Positions 14,008 through 23,760 of a stretch of DNA of 64,000 nt are shown here, piece by piece. How positions within the stretch are numbered: the stretch's first letter is position 1; each line of letters begins with the position of its first letter. The position numbers and the translations under genes are program-made. The DNA is from Taxawa tesnikishii (nom. ined.). Its lineage: Eukaryota; Ascomycota; Dothideomycetes; Dothideales. Below the pieces are notes generated by a model. That model worked only from the letters and a program-made list of their open reading frames with translations. It searched no databases and was not told the origin of the DNA. Location of the stretch: assembly GCA_030247885.1 (NCBI GenBank), contig JAPDRO010000006.1, positions 806,001 through 870,000 on the forward strand. Reading direction: 5' to 3'.

Positions 14008-15264
14008 ATGGCCGTGAGTTGCAACATTCCCGCAACACTCGACCTCAGCAAGGAATGCTCACGTCTGTGTCCTAGTACAACGGCTATAACAACAGCGGCG
14101 GCTATGGTTATGGCTCCTCCAACCCATACGACGACCCCCATCATACAGTACGTCTCCAGCCTGTCCGTCTTACAACAGCCATTGACCGGTACATCAGGAC
14201 CCACACAGACGCCAGATGTCGAGATGCAGCCACTGAATGCACAAAACCCCTTCAGTGACAATGCAGGCTACGGCGGTGGCTACGGCGACCACCAAGCACC
14301 CGCACGCGACCCCAACGCCATCCTCAACGACTGTCGGGAAGTCGGACGGGGGATCGATGAGCTGGAGGAGCGGGTGAAGGATCTGCAGCGTGTACAAAGA
14401 GGCTTCGTGGCCGGCAACGGTGCTACGAACAGGGAGGTCGATGCCATGGGAGCGGAAATCATGACCGGCTACCGGGCGCTTGGTGAGAGGGTTAGGCGGA
14501 TCAAGGGAAAGCAAGGTATGCAAGGCACCAGCAAGACGAGCAAGAAGTCACAAAGGGACAAGAATTGGCGATTGACACCACGGGACAGACGCCAGACTTG
14601 CACACAACCAAGCCCAGGTCAGCAACCTCGACCGGCGCATCAAGCAAGCGATCCAGAACTTCCAAACCGTCGAAGCCGGCTTCCGACGCGAGGTGCAGGA
14701 GCAGCAGAAGCGGCAATACCTGATCGTGAACCCGAATGCAACCGAAGAAGAGCTTCGCGAGGTCACCGAGGCGGGCGGGGACACGCAGATTTTCCAGCAA
14801 GCGCTGCTGAACGCCGACAGGCGAGGCCAGGCGCAGAGCACGCTGCGCAACGTGCAACAGCGCCACGAGGCGATCCAGAAGATCGAGCAGACGATGGTCG
14901 AGCTCATGCAGCTGTTCCAGGACCTGGACCGCATCGTGGTGGAGCAGGAGCCCATGATCGAGAACATTGAGCAGAGGGCGCAGGAGACGCACGAGCACAT
15001 GGAGAAGGGTAACGAGCACCTGGGGACAGCGGTCGTGAGTGCGAGGAAGGCGAGGAGGAAGAAGTGGATGTGCCTGGGCCTTGGGAGTAAGTTCATCACG
15101 ACGGGACATGATGTTGATGAGAGAGATTACTGACTCGAGACAGTACTTATCATCATCGTCATTGCCATTATCGTTATCATTGTCACAAAGGCGATGCACA
15201 TGTGGGTACGTTGAGAGTCCCAGTTCCCCTAACGAACGAACAGACTGCTGACTTCGAACAGTAA
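14008..15264 (+). CDS. SSO1: Plasma-membrane syntaxin (t-SNARE, Sso1-like)
   Basis: A Qa-SNARE that drives fusion of secretory vesicles with the plasma membrane. A Gly/Tyr/Asn-rich N-terminus leads to the Habc helices (RDPNAILNDCREVGRGIDEL onward), then the SNARE helix with the zero-layer glutamine region (VELMQLFQDLDRIVVEQEPM), and a C-terminal anchor of mostly Ile/Val (LIIIVIAIIVIIVTKAM). Exons: 14008-14013, 14076-14147, 14209-14515, 14589-15086, 15144 onward. The first exon holds only two codons, a common trait of this gene in filamentous fungi. The end is uncertain: reading through gives a stop at 15214, while a last intron at 15206-15261 would give TAA at 15262-15264. No frame break is seen. 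Confidence 0.92.
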
Positions 15265-16239
15265 ACCGTATCTGGCAGCGTTGTTTGCCGAAGTCTGTCC
15301 TGTGGGTGTAGGCTTTCCACGGCGTAATTTGGAGTCTGACGGCCTGTCTTCTACCCGGAGAGAAAGGAGTTGGCTAGGCGAATTTCTTGTATTCATTGCG
15401 GGAAGACCGATCACTCAATGTGCGGTCAAGGAGCGGCGTCTTCAGACTTGTGGCTTTCAGGGGCGAGGGATGTAATACCCGAGAGCAAAATACCGACAAC
15501 CCTTTTTTCCCCCATTACATACACTTCCGCATACAAAGCTTCGCTTTGGGGACTCATTGCCCTGGAAGTGCACGTTCGTCTTCCCGTATCGTACCCAGAG
15601 CCGCGTTGCCAAACTCCTCCAGCTCCTGTTTGAAGCGCACCATACTGTGGTCCACACCGCCGAGATTTGCGGATCACGCCCAAGTGAAAATTGGAGCTGG
15701 AGTTCGACGTTGCGCAGCCTTCTCTGAAATCCGCACCGTTTGCTCCTAGAGTTGAGGATAATACAGTCTGAGGCGTGAAATCCAGCGCACACTCACTCTT
15801 GCCGCTACAGCAGCCTTACGCGAGCTCCCTACCGTAGGCTGTGCTTTCTTGGGAGCCATGCTTGGAAGTCTAAGATGACGCTAGAACATTCTTAGTTCAG
15901 TTGTTGCCACGGGATGAAAGGTAGCGGAAGAGTGGTGAAGAGATCGAAGACATCCGAAGGGAAACCCCGCGATCACGCATAGTCTGAATCTCTTTGTTTG
16001 TGCGTCTGAAAGAAGAGACATGGAAACGGAGGCGTACTGTACTAAGCCTCTCCGCATGCAGGCAACTGCCGGATTGGGAAATCTCCAAATCTCTAAGTGC
16101 GGCGGTCGATCCCTGCTATAACGCGGCGCGAAACACGCAAACCATTCGGCAGCTCACACTCAGTCGGCCAATTGTCCGTCCTACGGCCCGTTTCTCAGTC
16201 GGACTCACCTGCTTCTCTCCGCAAGATTACCCCCCAAAG
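15265..16239. other. Intergenic region with one small gene candidate
   Basis: About 975 bp between syntaxin and the tail-anchored protein gene. Apart from the small minus-strand candidate at 15560-15859, I see no gene, RNA or repeat. Confidence 0.4.
15560..15859 (-). CDS. Possible small basic protein, unrecognised
   Basis: A minus-strand start at 15859 gives MAPKKAQPTVGSSRKAAVAAR, then a good intron (GTGAGT donor, CTAG acceptor, about 50 bp) leads in frame to EQTVRISEKAAQRRTPAP. A TGA follows after 44 residues. The same frame then stays open for about 40 residues (including MVRFKQELEEFGNAALG) before the next stop. Either the protein is 44 residues or the TGA is an error or lies in an unseen intron. 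I do not recognise the family. Splice sites that keep the frame and the Lys/Ala-rich start are the only support. Confidence 0.25.
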
Positions 16240-16809
16240 ATGTCCACCCCACCAACACCAACGATCATCATCACCTCCGCCGACGCGCCGTTGGGACCAT
16301 CAGCGCCATCCTCGCCCGTGTCGCCCTTCTCCCTACCAGTGCCCAACACATCCGCTCTAACCTCGATTGAGTCAGCCAAAGCGGCAAACCCCGACGCAGA
16401 AGGCAGTGCGCAAACCCGCGAGTTCTCCTACGCGGATCTTAACTCCCTCAAGAGTGGGCGGGTACCCTTGAGAGTCGATACCGCAGCGGCCGAGGGCGTG
16501 CGAATGCGGAAACGCGCGACGAGGGGCCAGAACGGGCTGTGGCAGCCGCGTGAGAAGGGGGCCGACGAAGTGCGTGACCGGGAGCAGGAAAGCAGAATTA
16601 CTGATGAGGTTGATGTTGGGGAGGAGAGGAAGCCAGCGCATGTGAGGAAGGCGTCGGAAGCGGCGCTGACGGAATGCGCGAGGGATGGGGCGAGGCTGTT
16701 CTATGTTTTTGTCGTCACGGGCGTTGTAGGCGGGTTGTTAGGCTTTTGGGTTACCGAGAGGTTGAATCAGCTGTACGGGCCGAGTCGAGGCGGTGAGGGC
16801 TCTAGTTAG
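16240..16809 (+). CDS. Hypothetical protein with C-terminal membrane anchor
   Basis: A single-exon protein of 190 residues. The N-terminal half is Pro/Ser/Thr-rich and probably disordered. The middle has a charged patch (VRMRKRATRGQNGLWQPREKG) that looks conserved in style. One hydrophobic helix near residues 160-180 (LFYVFVVTGVVGGLLGFWV) lies close to the end, so a tail-anchored or single-pass membrane protein is likely, probably facing the cytosol. I chose the Met at 16240 because the upstream open frame is GC-poor and unlike protein. No known family comes to mind. Its neighbours give no clear hint. Confidence 0.7.
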   Translation: MSTPPTPTIIITSADAPLGPSAPSSPVSPFSLPVPNTSALTSIESAKAANPDAEGSAQTREFSYADLNSLKSGRVPLRVDTAAAEGVRMRKRATRGQNGLWQPREKGADEVRDREQESRITDEVDVGEERKPAHVRKASEAALTECARDGARLFYVFVVTGVVGGLLGFWVTERLNQLYGPSRGGEGSS

Positions 16810-17318
16810 GATTGTCCGGTATAGCCCAATTGGAACCGCTACGAGTTGTGATTCAGTAGCTGGCCCCTCCCAACAAACGGATATACCTGAGTATGCTACG
16901 TCGTCGCTGTCACGCTAGCATTCACCGCCCTTGTTAGCGTAGTATTAGGGAAGATATCCGTTCAAACTATGAGACGGGCCTAATCGCAGTAACGCCTGGC
17001 ACAACTGATCGCGCAAATCCCTGAGCAGCTCCCTGCCCACGCCCGAAGCTCTACAGTTCTATCGAAGGTCATCAACAATCTGCCAGTCATCAAAGGGGAG
17101 CGTTACCCTTTACGTAGAGGGAACCTGATGGTTCAGTATGGACTGATCGATTCCTGGGATTCGTTGCTTTTTTTATTTGTATCTTGTATTAGATGCTACT
17201 GTGCCGAAAATTAGTCTCGAGTGCAGCCCATTCATTCATTCATTGCAGCCGTTACCCTCACTCCGCGTACCCGCTCAATGGATCACGCCTGCTTGAATAG
17301 CCTGCCATATCATACAGA
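16810..17318. other. Convergent intergenic region holding a decayed repeat copy
   Basis: About 500 bp between two genes that end toward each other. It contains one copy of a 28-bp motif (16908-16935) also found near 28070. Confidence 0.45.
16908..16935. repeat. 28-bp dispersed motif, copy A
   Basis: It matches 28071-28098 at 24 of 28 positions; the shared core is cacgctagc then ttcaccgcc. All four differences are transitions. Its origin (relic of a mobile element or a 3'-end signal) is not shown. Confidence 0.5.
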
Positions 17319-18304
17319 TCAGGCGTCAACTTCCACATCTCTTCTCGGTCCGGCATCCGTATCCGGCATCCAGCCTTTCGGTCTTTCTCTTCCCCGTACC
17401 ACCAGCCCATAGAGCGCTTTCTCGACCTTTTCAACGCTCACCTGCATGACTTCCATCTTCTTCTCAACATCTCTTGCGAAGGAGCTTCCACGGCCCACGT
17501 TCAGCTTTTCCAACTCCGATCGCAACGCGCGCAGATCCGTAAGGACGTTCCTGTCGCTTCCCGTCGCGGCAATTGGCGGTGTACTATCAATATCCATCTT
17601 GTCTCCATCATCCTTTGGTGGTCTTTGTGCCAACGACGGGAGCTTGCCGCTGGTAGCCATAGCTGTGATCGCGAACCGCATCAGCTCGCCGGTGAAGTCG
17701 AAGACGCCGAGCAGGTAATCCTCGACACTGAGATCGACGGGTCCAGACTCGCCGCCCAGCTCCCGCAGTTGCGCGACGGCTTCGTCATACGTGAGAAGCT
17801 TGCCTGTCACCAGGTAGTGCTCAAAGCATGCCGCTTCCATGAACTCTTGGCTGCCGCCGCTGACCTGCCGGTTGTAGCGCCATGTATTGAGGCCTTGAAC
17901 GTCTGGAGAGATTTGTTTGTACCGGTCGCGTATCGTGTCGTAGTACTGCGCGTTGTTCTTCTTAGTCGATTGCGGGAGCGGCTGCGCGATGTTGCGAGTT
18001 CTGCAAGCGGAATTGTTAGGTATGCGTATCCCTGGCGGGCGGGAGGTGATGCGATTCGGTTACCTCTGCAGCGTGAATATACTGTTTTCCTCCTGTCAGC
18101 GATCTGGAAGAAGGCCGACAGGGATATATTTCAAGCTCACATCTTCTTAGAAGATGCAGTCACGTCGCGAGACGCCTTTATGACGCGCTCTCTTCGGTCG
18201 TGGTGTTCATCTAGCTCCTTGCGGAAAGTTTCGAACATGGGCATATACGGCGATTGATGCTCCGGAGCGTCCATCGTGTCGGATCGGGCGCGTTTCTGGC
18301 CCAT
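17319..18304 (-). CDS. Translin-associated factor X (TRAX)
   Basis: A translin-family protein that partners translin in the C3PO complex, an RNase acting on small RNAs and tRNA fragments. Exon 1 (start 18304) gives MGQKRARSDT and ends SKK. A small exon of about 18 bp gives IIFTLQR. The third exon carries NTWRYNRQVSGGSQEFMEAACFEHYL, the family signature, and VEDYLLGVFDFTGELMRFA. Joining across both introns restores SKKIIFTLQRTRNIAQ, as in relatives, which fixes the splice sites. The glutamates in QEFMEA and in the VEDYLLG helix are where TRAX has its catalytic acidic residues. The C-terminus (about 60 residues) is extended and charged. No frame break is seen. Confidence 0.9.
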
Positions 18305-19210
18305 TGATGTGATATGAAGGACGTCTATATCAACGAGGGGACGAGATGGGAATTGTTCAAGCGATGATGAATGCCAAGACCAGGGCCTCTACAGCCATAT
18401 ATACTATACCTACTACACCACACTCAACTTTCCATCCCTATAATACTCCTACAAAAACTCTCTCCGTAAAGCGCGACGGACAGTGTCTTTCGATGCAGGC
18501 TGGACGCTCACAATACAACGAGACATGAAAAACCAAATACTTTACATCCTTCAGCAGCGTCTTCAACTGTGCATACTTGACGAGGAAATGCTCAACATCC
18601 AAGTCGTAAGGAACAAACTCGGGCTTCTGCATCAATATCAAGGATGATCGCTTTGATCGAGAGATCGCACCGTACAGGCCCTGCCGCTGAACCTACGACA
18701 AGCTGATCCTACCAGCTGTACATCGGGCATTTTACTTTCGTATACACCAATGACCGACATCTGGAAGGTCTAGATTACCGCCGTCAAAGCGCTGTCACGG
18801 CATTGGTGATGTTTCTGTCCACCGCTTTTGGTAAAGCATGCACGGAATCAAAGGAATGTCAGAGTCGCTCCCTGCGCTCCTCAGCAACACCCCGCATACC
18901 TCTGGAACAAACACCATTGTTGCGCTCGCCAAAACCTGCCCGCACGCCTAGTAAATTACATCCAGCCCGTGACGAGTATACCACATGGTCTGCGAACGGA
19001 AACCGCGCACCGAAAACAGTTTGGCTATCTTCAGTGCTGGCTGCGTCTGGACCTTTTCCGCTTGCAGATACGACGAGACGCGCAGGTAGTATGCCTTTTC
19101 TCTGTTACCTGCAAAACCCCATCCCCTATTTCCTGTCACACTGTTCCATCTCTCTGGCACATCATATTCCATAATACATACGAGGAGACGTGGTCGAAGC
19201 AGCAAGCGTC
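18305..19210. other. Divergent intergenic region, TRAX / peroxiredoxin
   Basis: About 900 bp. An AT-rich stretch (catatatactatacc, near 18398) could serve as the TRAX promoter. A small two-exon candidate lies at 18438-18760. Confidence 0.4.
18438..18760 (-). CDS. Possible small two-exon protein, unrecognised
   Basis: Exon 1 (18713-18760) encodes 16 residues (MSVIGVYESKMPDVQL). An 86-bp intron (GTAGGA donor, GCAG acceptor) is followed by exon 2 (18438-18626) starting KPEFVPYDLDVEHFLVKY, with phase 0 on both sides. The product would have 78 residues. The middle, VEHFLVKYAQLKTLLKDVKYLVF, looks like an amphipathic helix. I do not recognise it. It is nested between TRAX and the peroxiredoxin, and no other evidence supports expression. 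Confidence 0.3.
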
Positions 19211-20094
19211 ATGCCCGAACAAGGCGTGGTGGTCGGTAAATCAGCGCCGGACTTCACCTGTACTGCGGTGATGGATGGACGCCTCAAGGGTATGCTCCCC
19301 ACTCACATCCGTTTCTCAGCCCACTAATCCACCTTCCCAGAGATCTCCCTCAGCACCTACACGCACTCTGCCCACTGGCTGATCCTGATCTTCTTCCCAC
19401 GCGCCTGGTCCTTCATCTGCCCAACTGAGATCAAAGCCTTCTCCGCTCGGCTTGAAGAATTCCTCTACTCGCGCCAATGCGCCGTAGTCTTTGCCTCCAC
19501 GGACTCTGAGCACTGTCTCAAAGCCTGGAACAACACCGCCGCCGAAGAAGGCGGCCTCGGCGGCGTCCATGTCCCGCTCATCAGCGACAGTAACCACCGT
19601 CTGAGCCGTGCCTACGGCGTCTTAGTCGAAGAAGAGGGTCTTGCACAGCGGGGCCTCTTCATCATCGACCCCAAGGGCATTGTCCGCACCGCCTCCATCT
19701 GCGATGCCGACGTCGGCCGCAGTGTCGACGAGACCCTCCGTCTCATTGACGCCCTCACCTTCCGGGACACCTACGGCGAGGGCTGCCCAGTCGATTGGAA
19801 GAAGGGCGAAGCCGGCATTTCCTACGCCGACAAGGTCAAAGTGGAGGGTCCCATCGAGCTCAAGAAGTCGTGGAGTGAGTGGGCGAGGCCGAGGCTGCAG
19901 CGCGCCTGGAGCAACAATTCGACGAAGAGTGTGAGCTTAGCGAGCCTCAAGAGTCTCGATGGGCGTAACACGCCGAGCAGCCCACTAATTTCGCCAACCA
20001 GTGCGGCGGTTGGCGCGATGGAGAGGAATATGGAGGCTGCTATGCAGAATATCAACCTGGCTAACAATCATGCCAATATCGGTATGGCGAACTG
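19211..20094 (+). CDS. 2-Cys peroxiredoxin (AhpC/TSA) with long C-terminal tail
   Basis: It reduces hydrogen peroxide or organic peroxides through a reactive cysteine. Two exons join at an intron 19290-19340. The peroxidatic Cys lies in SFICPTEIKAF and the resolving Cys in YGEGCPVDWKKGE, so a typical 2-Cys cycle is possible. Two things are odd. The sequence before the first Cys, FFPRAWSFICPTE, departs from the usual FYPLDFTFVCPTE. The protein also runs about 70 residues past the normal end, with a Ser/Asn-rich tail (SNNSTKSVSLASLKSLDG onward) that has no counterpart in typical 2-Cys peroxiredoxins. No signal peptide is seen, so it is probably cytosolic. The start at 19211 fits the family's short N-terminus. 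Confidence 0.9.
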
Positions 20095-20542
20095 AGGCAG
20101 CGGAAGTGCTTATGAGGTGTTTGTGCACGGTAGCTGGTGTAAATAGATAGATGGCATATGCAGTTTTTTTCTTTCCTGCATGACATGGTCAACTCTTAGA
20201 ATAAGCTCTGTGTGAAGGCCTGTATTCTTGCGTTCTAACAATGATCGGCCTCAAAGCGCCTCGGCTGCTTTTCGGGTCTCTCGGACAGCGTCATCATCCT
20301 GCGACTCCAGTCTTCTTCCTCTGCGGTTCTTCCAATGTCAACAATACTTTCCTCCCTTACTACTCAGAGAACTGCACATGAGTGAGGTGGTCAATCGCAG
20401 GCGCGCTTGTACAGGAGAGGTTGCACCAGCTCACGGCGTCCTGTCACGGCGTGGTTTGGTTTATGCATCGTAGTTGATCTTCCAAATTCCATTGGAACTT
20501 GCTGTCGTCTTTGATCTATTTTACGAACTCAAAAAACCAAAG
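20095..20542. other. Intergenic region, peroxiredoxin / acyltransferase
   Basis: About 450 bp. No feature is recognised beyond the likely promoter of the downstream gene. Confidence 0.4.
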
Positions 20543-22294
20543 ATGTCCTCAGCGGAAACCTCTTTGCACTGGCTGGACCAGTACGGCAACAACTACCACC
20601 AGTGGCGAAAAGGACTCTACCAAGGAAGAGACTTCTTCTACCGGCCACAGGGCATCATAGAATATGCATTCGACACTGACGGCCTGCACTTTGAGGGTCG
20701 CGCAGATATCAATGCTCTTCTTACGCTCGAGGCGAAGACTGGGTTGACGGAAGAGCAGATACGGAAGAGGATCTTGACCGCTTGGACAGTGCTTCGCCTG
20801 CGCCATGTTCTCCTGATGTCGAAGGCTGTGTACAAGCATGAGTTTGGCATTGCAGATAGCAAAGTGGCCAGGGATAGGTTCCTTGTGGTTCAACCGCCCA
20901 GGGATGAACACGATGCTCTAGAGGAAGCCGAAAGGGCTGTCGTTTGGACAGCAGATTACTATGCGAAGATCCCTACCAGTGACATCTACCGTCACACGCA
21001 GAACGTGGCAAGAGCCATTGACGCACGGCAAGCCATGGCGAAATTGTACGTCTTGCCGATGGAGCAGCTACCAAGCGGGCGGCAGTCGATACGTATACTC
21101 TTTCTCATGGGCCATCAGATCACTGACGGTCTCACATCCTACGCTTGGCTTGGCCATTTCAGAAAACTTCTGAACAGTAAAATGTCGGGCATGCAAAAGG
21201 AGCTCGAGACTTTGGTCGCCCCCGCTGCTATTCACAAGCGTCTGCCCGTACCGCAAGAGGATCTCTATCCTTCAATCCTCGGAAATAAAGTCCGAAGACG
21301 CTGGTTTTGGGTGCTCACGATCGTTCTCCGCCACGTGAGGAAACCCCTGCCCGCAGCCTTTCCCAATCCTTTACGACGGGAGAAGTCACTGGCTGAAGCA
21401 GCCAGTATGCCGAAAACCTACAGTGCGATTCTCGACTATACAAAGAAACCGCCGCTCAACACATTTCACGTCGGTGCGCGCATAACAGGAGCGTCGACCA
21501 AGCGTCTGCACCGACTCTGCCGAGAAGCCAAAGCAAGCATCGGTGCCGGCTGCTTCGTCCTCGCTGCCGTAGTCATGATGGAGATTCATGAGGCACGGTA
21601 CCCGGATGTGCCACTTCTCGAACGCCGCCCTTTCATCGGATCCTTCCCAATCAATCCCCGACCTTTCTTCAATCACGCAGAGGAGCCTAACAGCCTCATG
21701 CTTGCCTTCTCCGACGGCGTCGTTCTGCCGTTCTTGCCTTCTTCCCTGGATCTGGATGCCAGGATCCGACTGCTTGTCCGACAAGCACACAGACAACTGG
21801 CTCAGTATCAGAAGCGTGTCAGGACCGAAGATAAGGATCGGCTGAAGTACATGAGCAGTAGAGGCGCCGGTAGAGTCATTGCGATGAACTACATCGCCGC
21901 GCTTGAGCGGCTCGAGGCGAAACTACCACAAGAGCTTCGGACGGGGTTCACGCCGCAAGGCGAGCTGGCAGTGACGCCGAACCCGACGATGGCCACTTGC
22001 GGCGTCAGCTCGACAGGACGCAGGGACCCGGCTTGGACCATCGGACACACGAGTCTGGATGTAGAGCTGGGCGAGGGTGATGATGCATTCGTGGCAGATT
22101 ACAGGCAGCTGGATATGGGTGTAAGGGCAAGAGATGGCGAGTTTTTGATAGGCATTGGCGGCGATCAGGATGGTATTCAGGCGAGTGTAAGTTTCGATGG
22201 GAACGCGATAGATGAGAAGATGGCAGCAGAGTGGAAGAGAAGGATGGAGGCGTTGCTACTAGAGCACGAGGGAATGGAGAGAGCGAAACTTTAA
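20543..22294 (+). CDS. HXXXD acyltransferase (condensation/alcohol acetyltransferase-like)
   Basis: A single-exon protein of about 583 residues. HQITDGLTSYAWL carries the HXXXD motif of CoA-dependent acyltransferases and NRPS condensation domains, where the His is the base. TSLDVELGEGDDAFVADYRQLDMG is the late region where such enzymes close the active site, but no clean DFGWG motif is seen. The fold likely has two lobes, as in fungal alcohol or trichothecene acyltransferases. Acyl donor and acceptor are unknown; a role in secondary metabolism or detoxification is inferred. I chose Met 20543 (MSSAETSLHWLDQYGNNYHQ); an upstream Met at 20474 would add 23 less likely residues. No polyketide or peptide synthase lies nearby. 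Confidence 0.75.
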   Translation: MSSAETSLHWLDQYGNNYHQWRKGLYQGRDFFYRPQGIIEYAFDTDGLHFEGRADINALLTLEAKTGLTEEQIRKRILTAWTVLRLRHVLLMSKAVYKHEFGIADSKVARDRFLVVQPPRDEHDALEEAERAVVWTADYYAKIPTSDIYRHTQNVARAIDARQAMAKLYVLPMEQLPSGRQSIRILFLMGHQITDGLTSYAWLGHFRKLLNSKMSGMQKELETLVAPAAIHKRLPVPQEDLYPSILGNKVRRRWFWVLTIVLRHVRKPLPAAFPNPLRREKSLAEAASMPKTYSAILDYTKKPPLNTFHVGARITGASTKRLHRLCREAKASIGAGCFVLAAVVMMEIHEARYPDVPLLERRPFIGSFPINPRPFFNHAEEPNSLMLAFSDGVVLPFLPSSLDLDARIRLLVRQAHRQLAQYQKRVRTEDKDRLKYMSSRGAGRVIAMNYIAALERLEAKLPQELRTGFTPQGELAVTPNPTMATCGVSSTGRRDPAWTIGHTSLDVELGEGDDAFVADYRQLDMGVRARDGEFLIGIGGDQDGIQASVSFDGNAIDEKMAAEWKRRMEALLLEHEGMERAKL

Positions 22295-22479
22295 GATGGC
22301 GTGTCTCTACGGTACGCCAAAAGCCTTGGCGTTCAATGTCACGATTTGAGATTTTTGCCATCTTCGTGATGCCAACCGCGCCTGCTCGACGAAGCCATCA
22401 TGCCTCTTTGGGTTGTTCCAAGCGGCAAAGGCTGCTGGGAAGAGCGGCGACGAAGAGGCCGGCCAAACACTTGACCCCA

Positions 22480-23760
22480 TCAAGGTATGACAGCTGGGTT
22501 CGCTATGCTGTCTTGCCTTGCGACTTTGAATCTCATCATTCTGTCCACCTTTCGACGTCTCCAGAGCCAACCGCCAAAGACGAGGACGGTCAGCGGTATC
22601 GAAACGACCCAGAAGACCCAGAACAAGGAAGAGAAACGCACAGCGGCGGCGCCATCCTCCGCAACATCAAAATCGAAGAAGGCGCTCCCGAACATGGCTG
22701 CGACAAGCGAGCTTGGAAGGAAAATCAGCGTCATAATCGCAATAGTATTCATTGATCCGCTGTCTCTGCGCATGACTCGGCTGTCTTGTTGCGTGACAAG
22801 GTTGAACGACTGAGAGCAAAAACATCAGCTTTGGCTTCCTCACAGAAGATGTGTCTGCTATACCATGCTCGTTATGTTCTGGATCCTCTTCTCCAAACTC
22901 CCGAGGCGGAGTTGAGTGGCCTTGAAGAGCGTAGACTGATAGCGCAAAATTGACGCCGCATTCGACGATACTGCTGATGTGTTCACTGCGGTCCTTCGTT
23001 CATGCTCTTGCATGATGGCCGCTAGTGTAGATTGCGTTGCCTCGAATGCCTCGGTCAAGTAAATGGCGTGCTTGGAGATGTTGTGGAGCTCAACAAAAGA
23101 CACTGCATCTGCAGCATCTCCGTTCTCAGCGGCTCGCTTCAATGTATGCTGCTGTCTGTTAGGTCGAGAGCGCAACGACGACATGGCGGTACACGCGCCT
23201 CTTCGGCCGCCCGGAAGACATCCGCCAGCCTCCAAGCCACCCTGTCCATCATTCTCCATAAGATCGCTATGACATGTACATGCAGGATGTAAGGATCCTC
23301 CAGCACATCAGACCAGCCGCCGTCATCCAACAGCTCATCAAAACGCCGCTCAAGTTCCACAGGCGCGCCAAAACAGAAGAGCGTGATGGCCGAGCTGCCT
23401 CCGATGCTGCTAGGACGCTCCTGCAAGACGTATGCGGAGTCCAGCCAGCTATGATCACTTTGGATCTGCGACCGCGCCGCGTTCGCGCTCATGATGGTCA
23501 GACGTTGGCCGTCACCTTCGTAGCCGATGTGGATGTTCTTGCAGATGAAGTGGAACCATGAAGACTTTACCTGCATTTTACGGTCGACGAGGCATCCAAA
23601 GGAGTGATTGACGCTCTGCTTGCGCTCGATCGTGAACTCGATCGGGATGTTGTAGTGGGGTTGGATCTGGTAGATGTTTATGCCATGGGGTGCGGAGCTA
23701 GCCTCGGTCAGTTGCTGACAGCGCGCTGTTCCTCTCGAACCAACACGATGCGGAGAGCTA
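22480..23760 (-). CDS. Fungal CorA-like membrane protein
   Basis: A member of the CorA-like family with a large N-terminal soluble domain and two C-terminal helices. The end is clear: an intron after QNITSM joins to SFNLVTQQDSRVMRRDSGSMNTIAIMTLIFLPSSLVAAMFGSAFF (TM1), then LFWVFWVVSIPLTVLVFGGWLW (TM2) and a basic tail. The GMN motif of true Mg2+ channels is replaced by AMFGS after TM1, as in many fungal relatives, so ion transport is uncertain. The N-terminal part includes INIYQIQPHYN and WFHFICKNIHIGY. A frame change near 23190 is either a 43-bp intron or a one-base shift. The true start was not found; the open frame fades near 23760. Confidence 0.75.
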
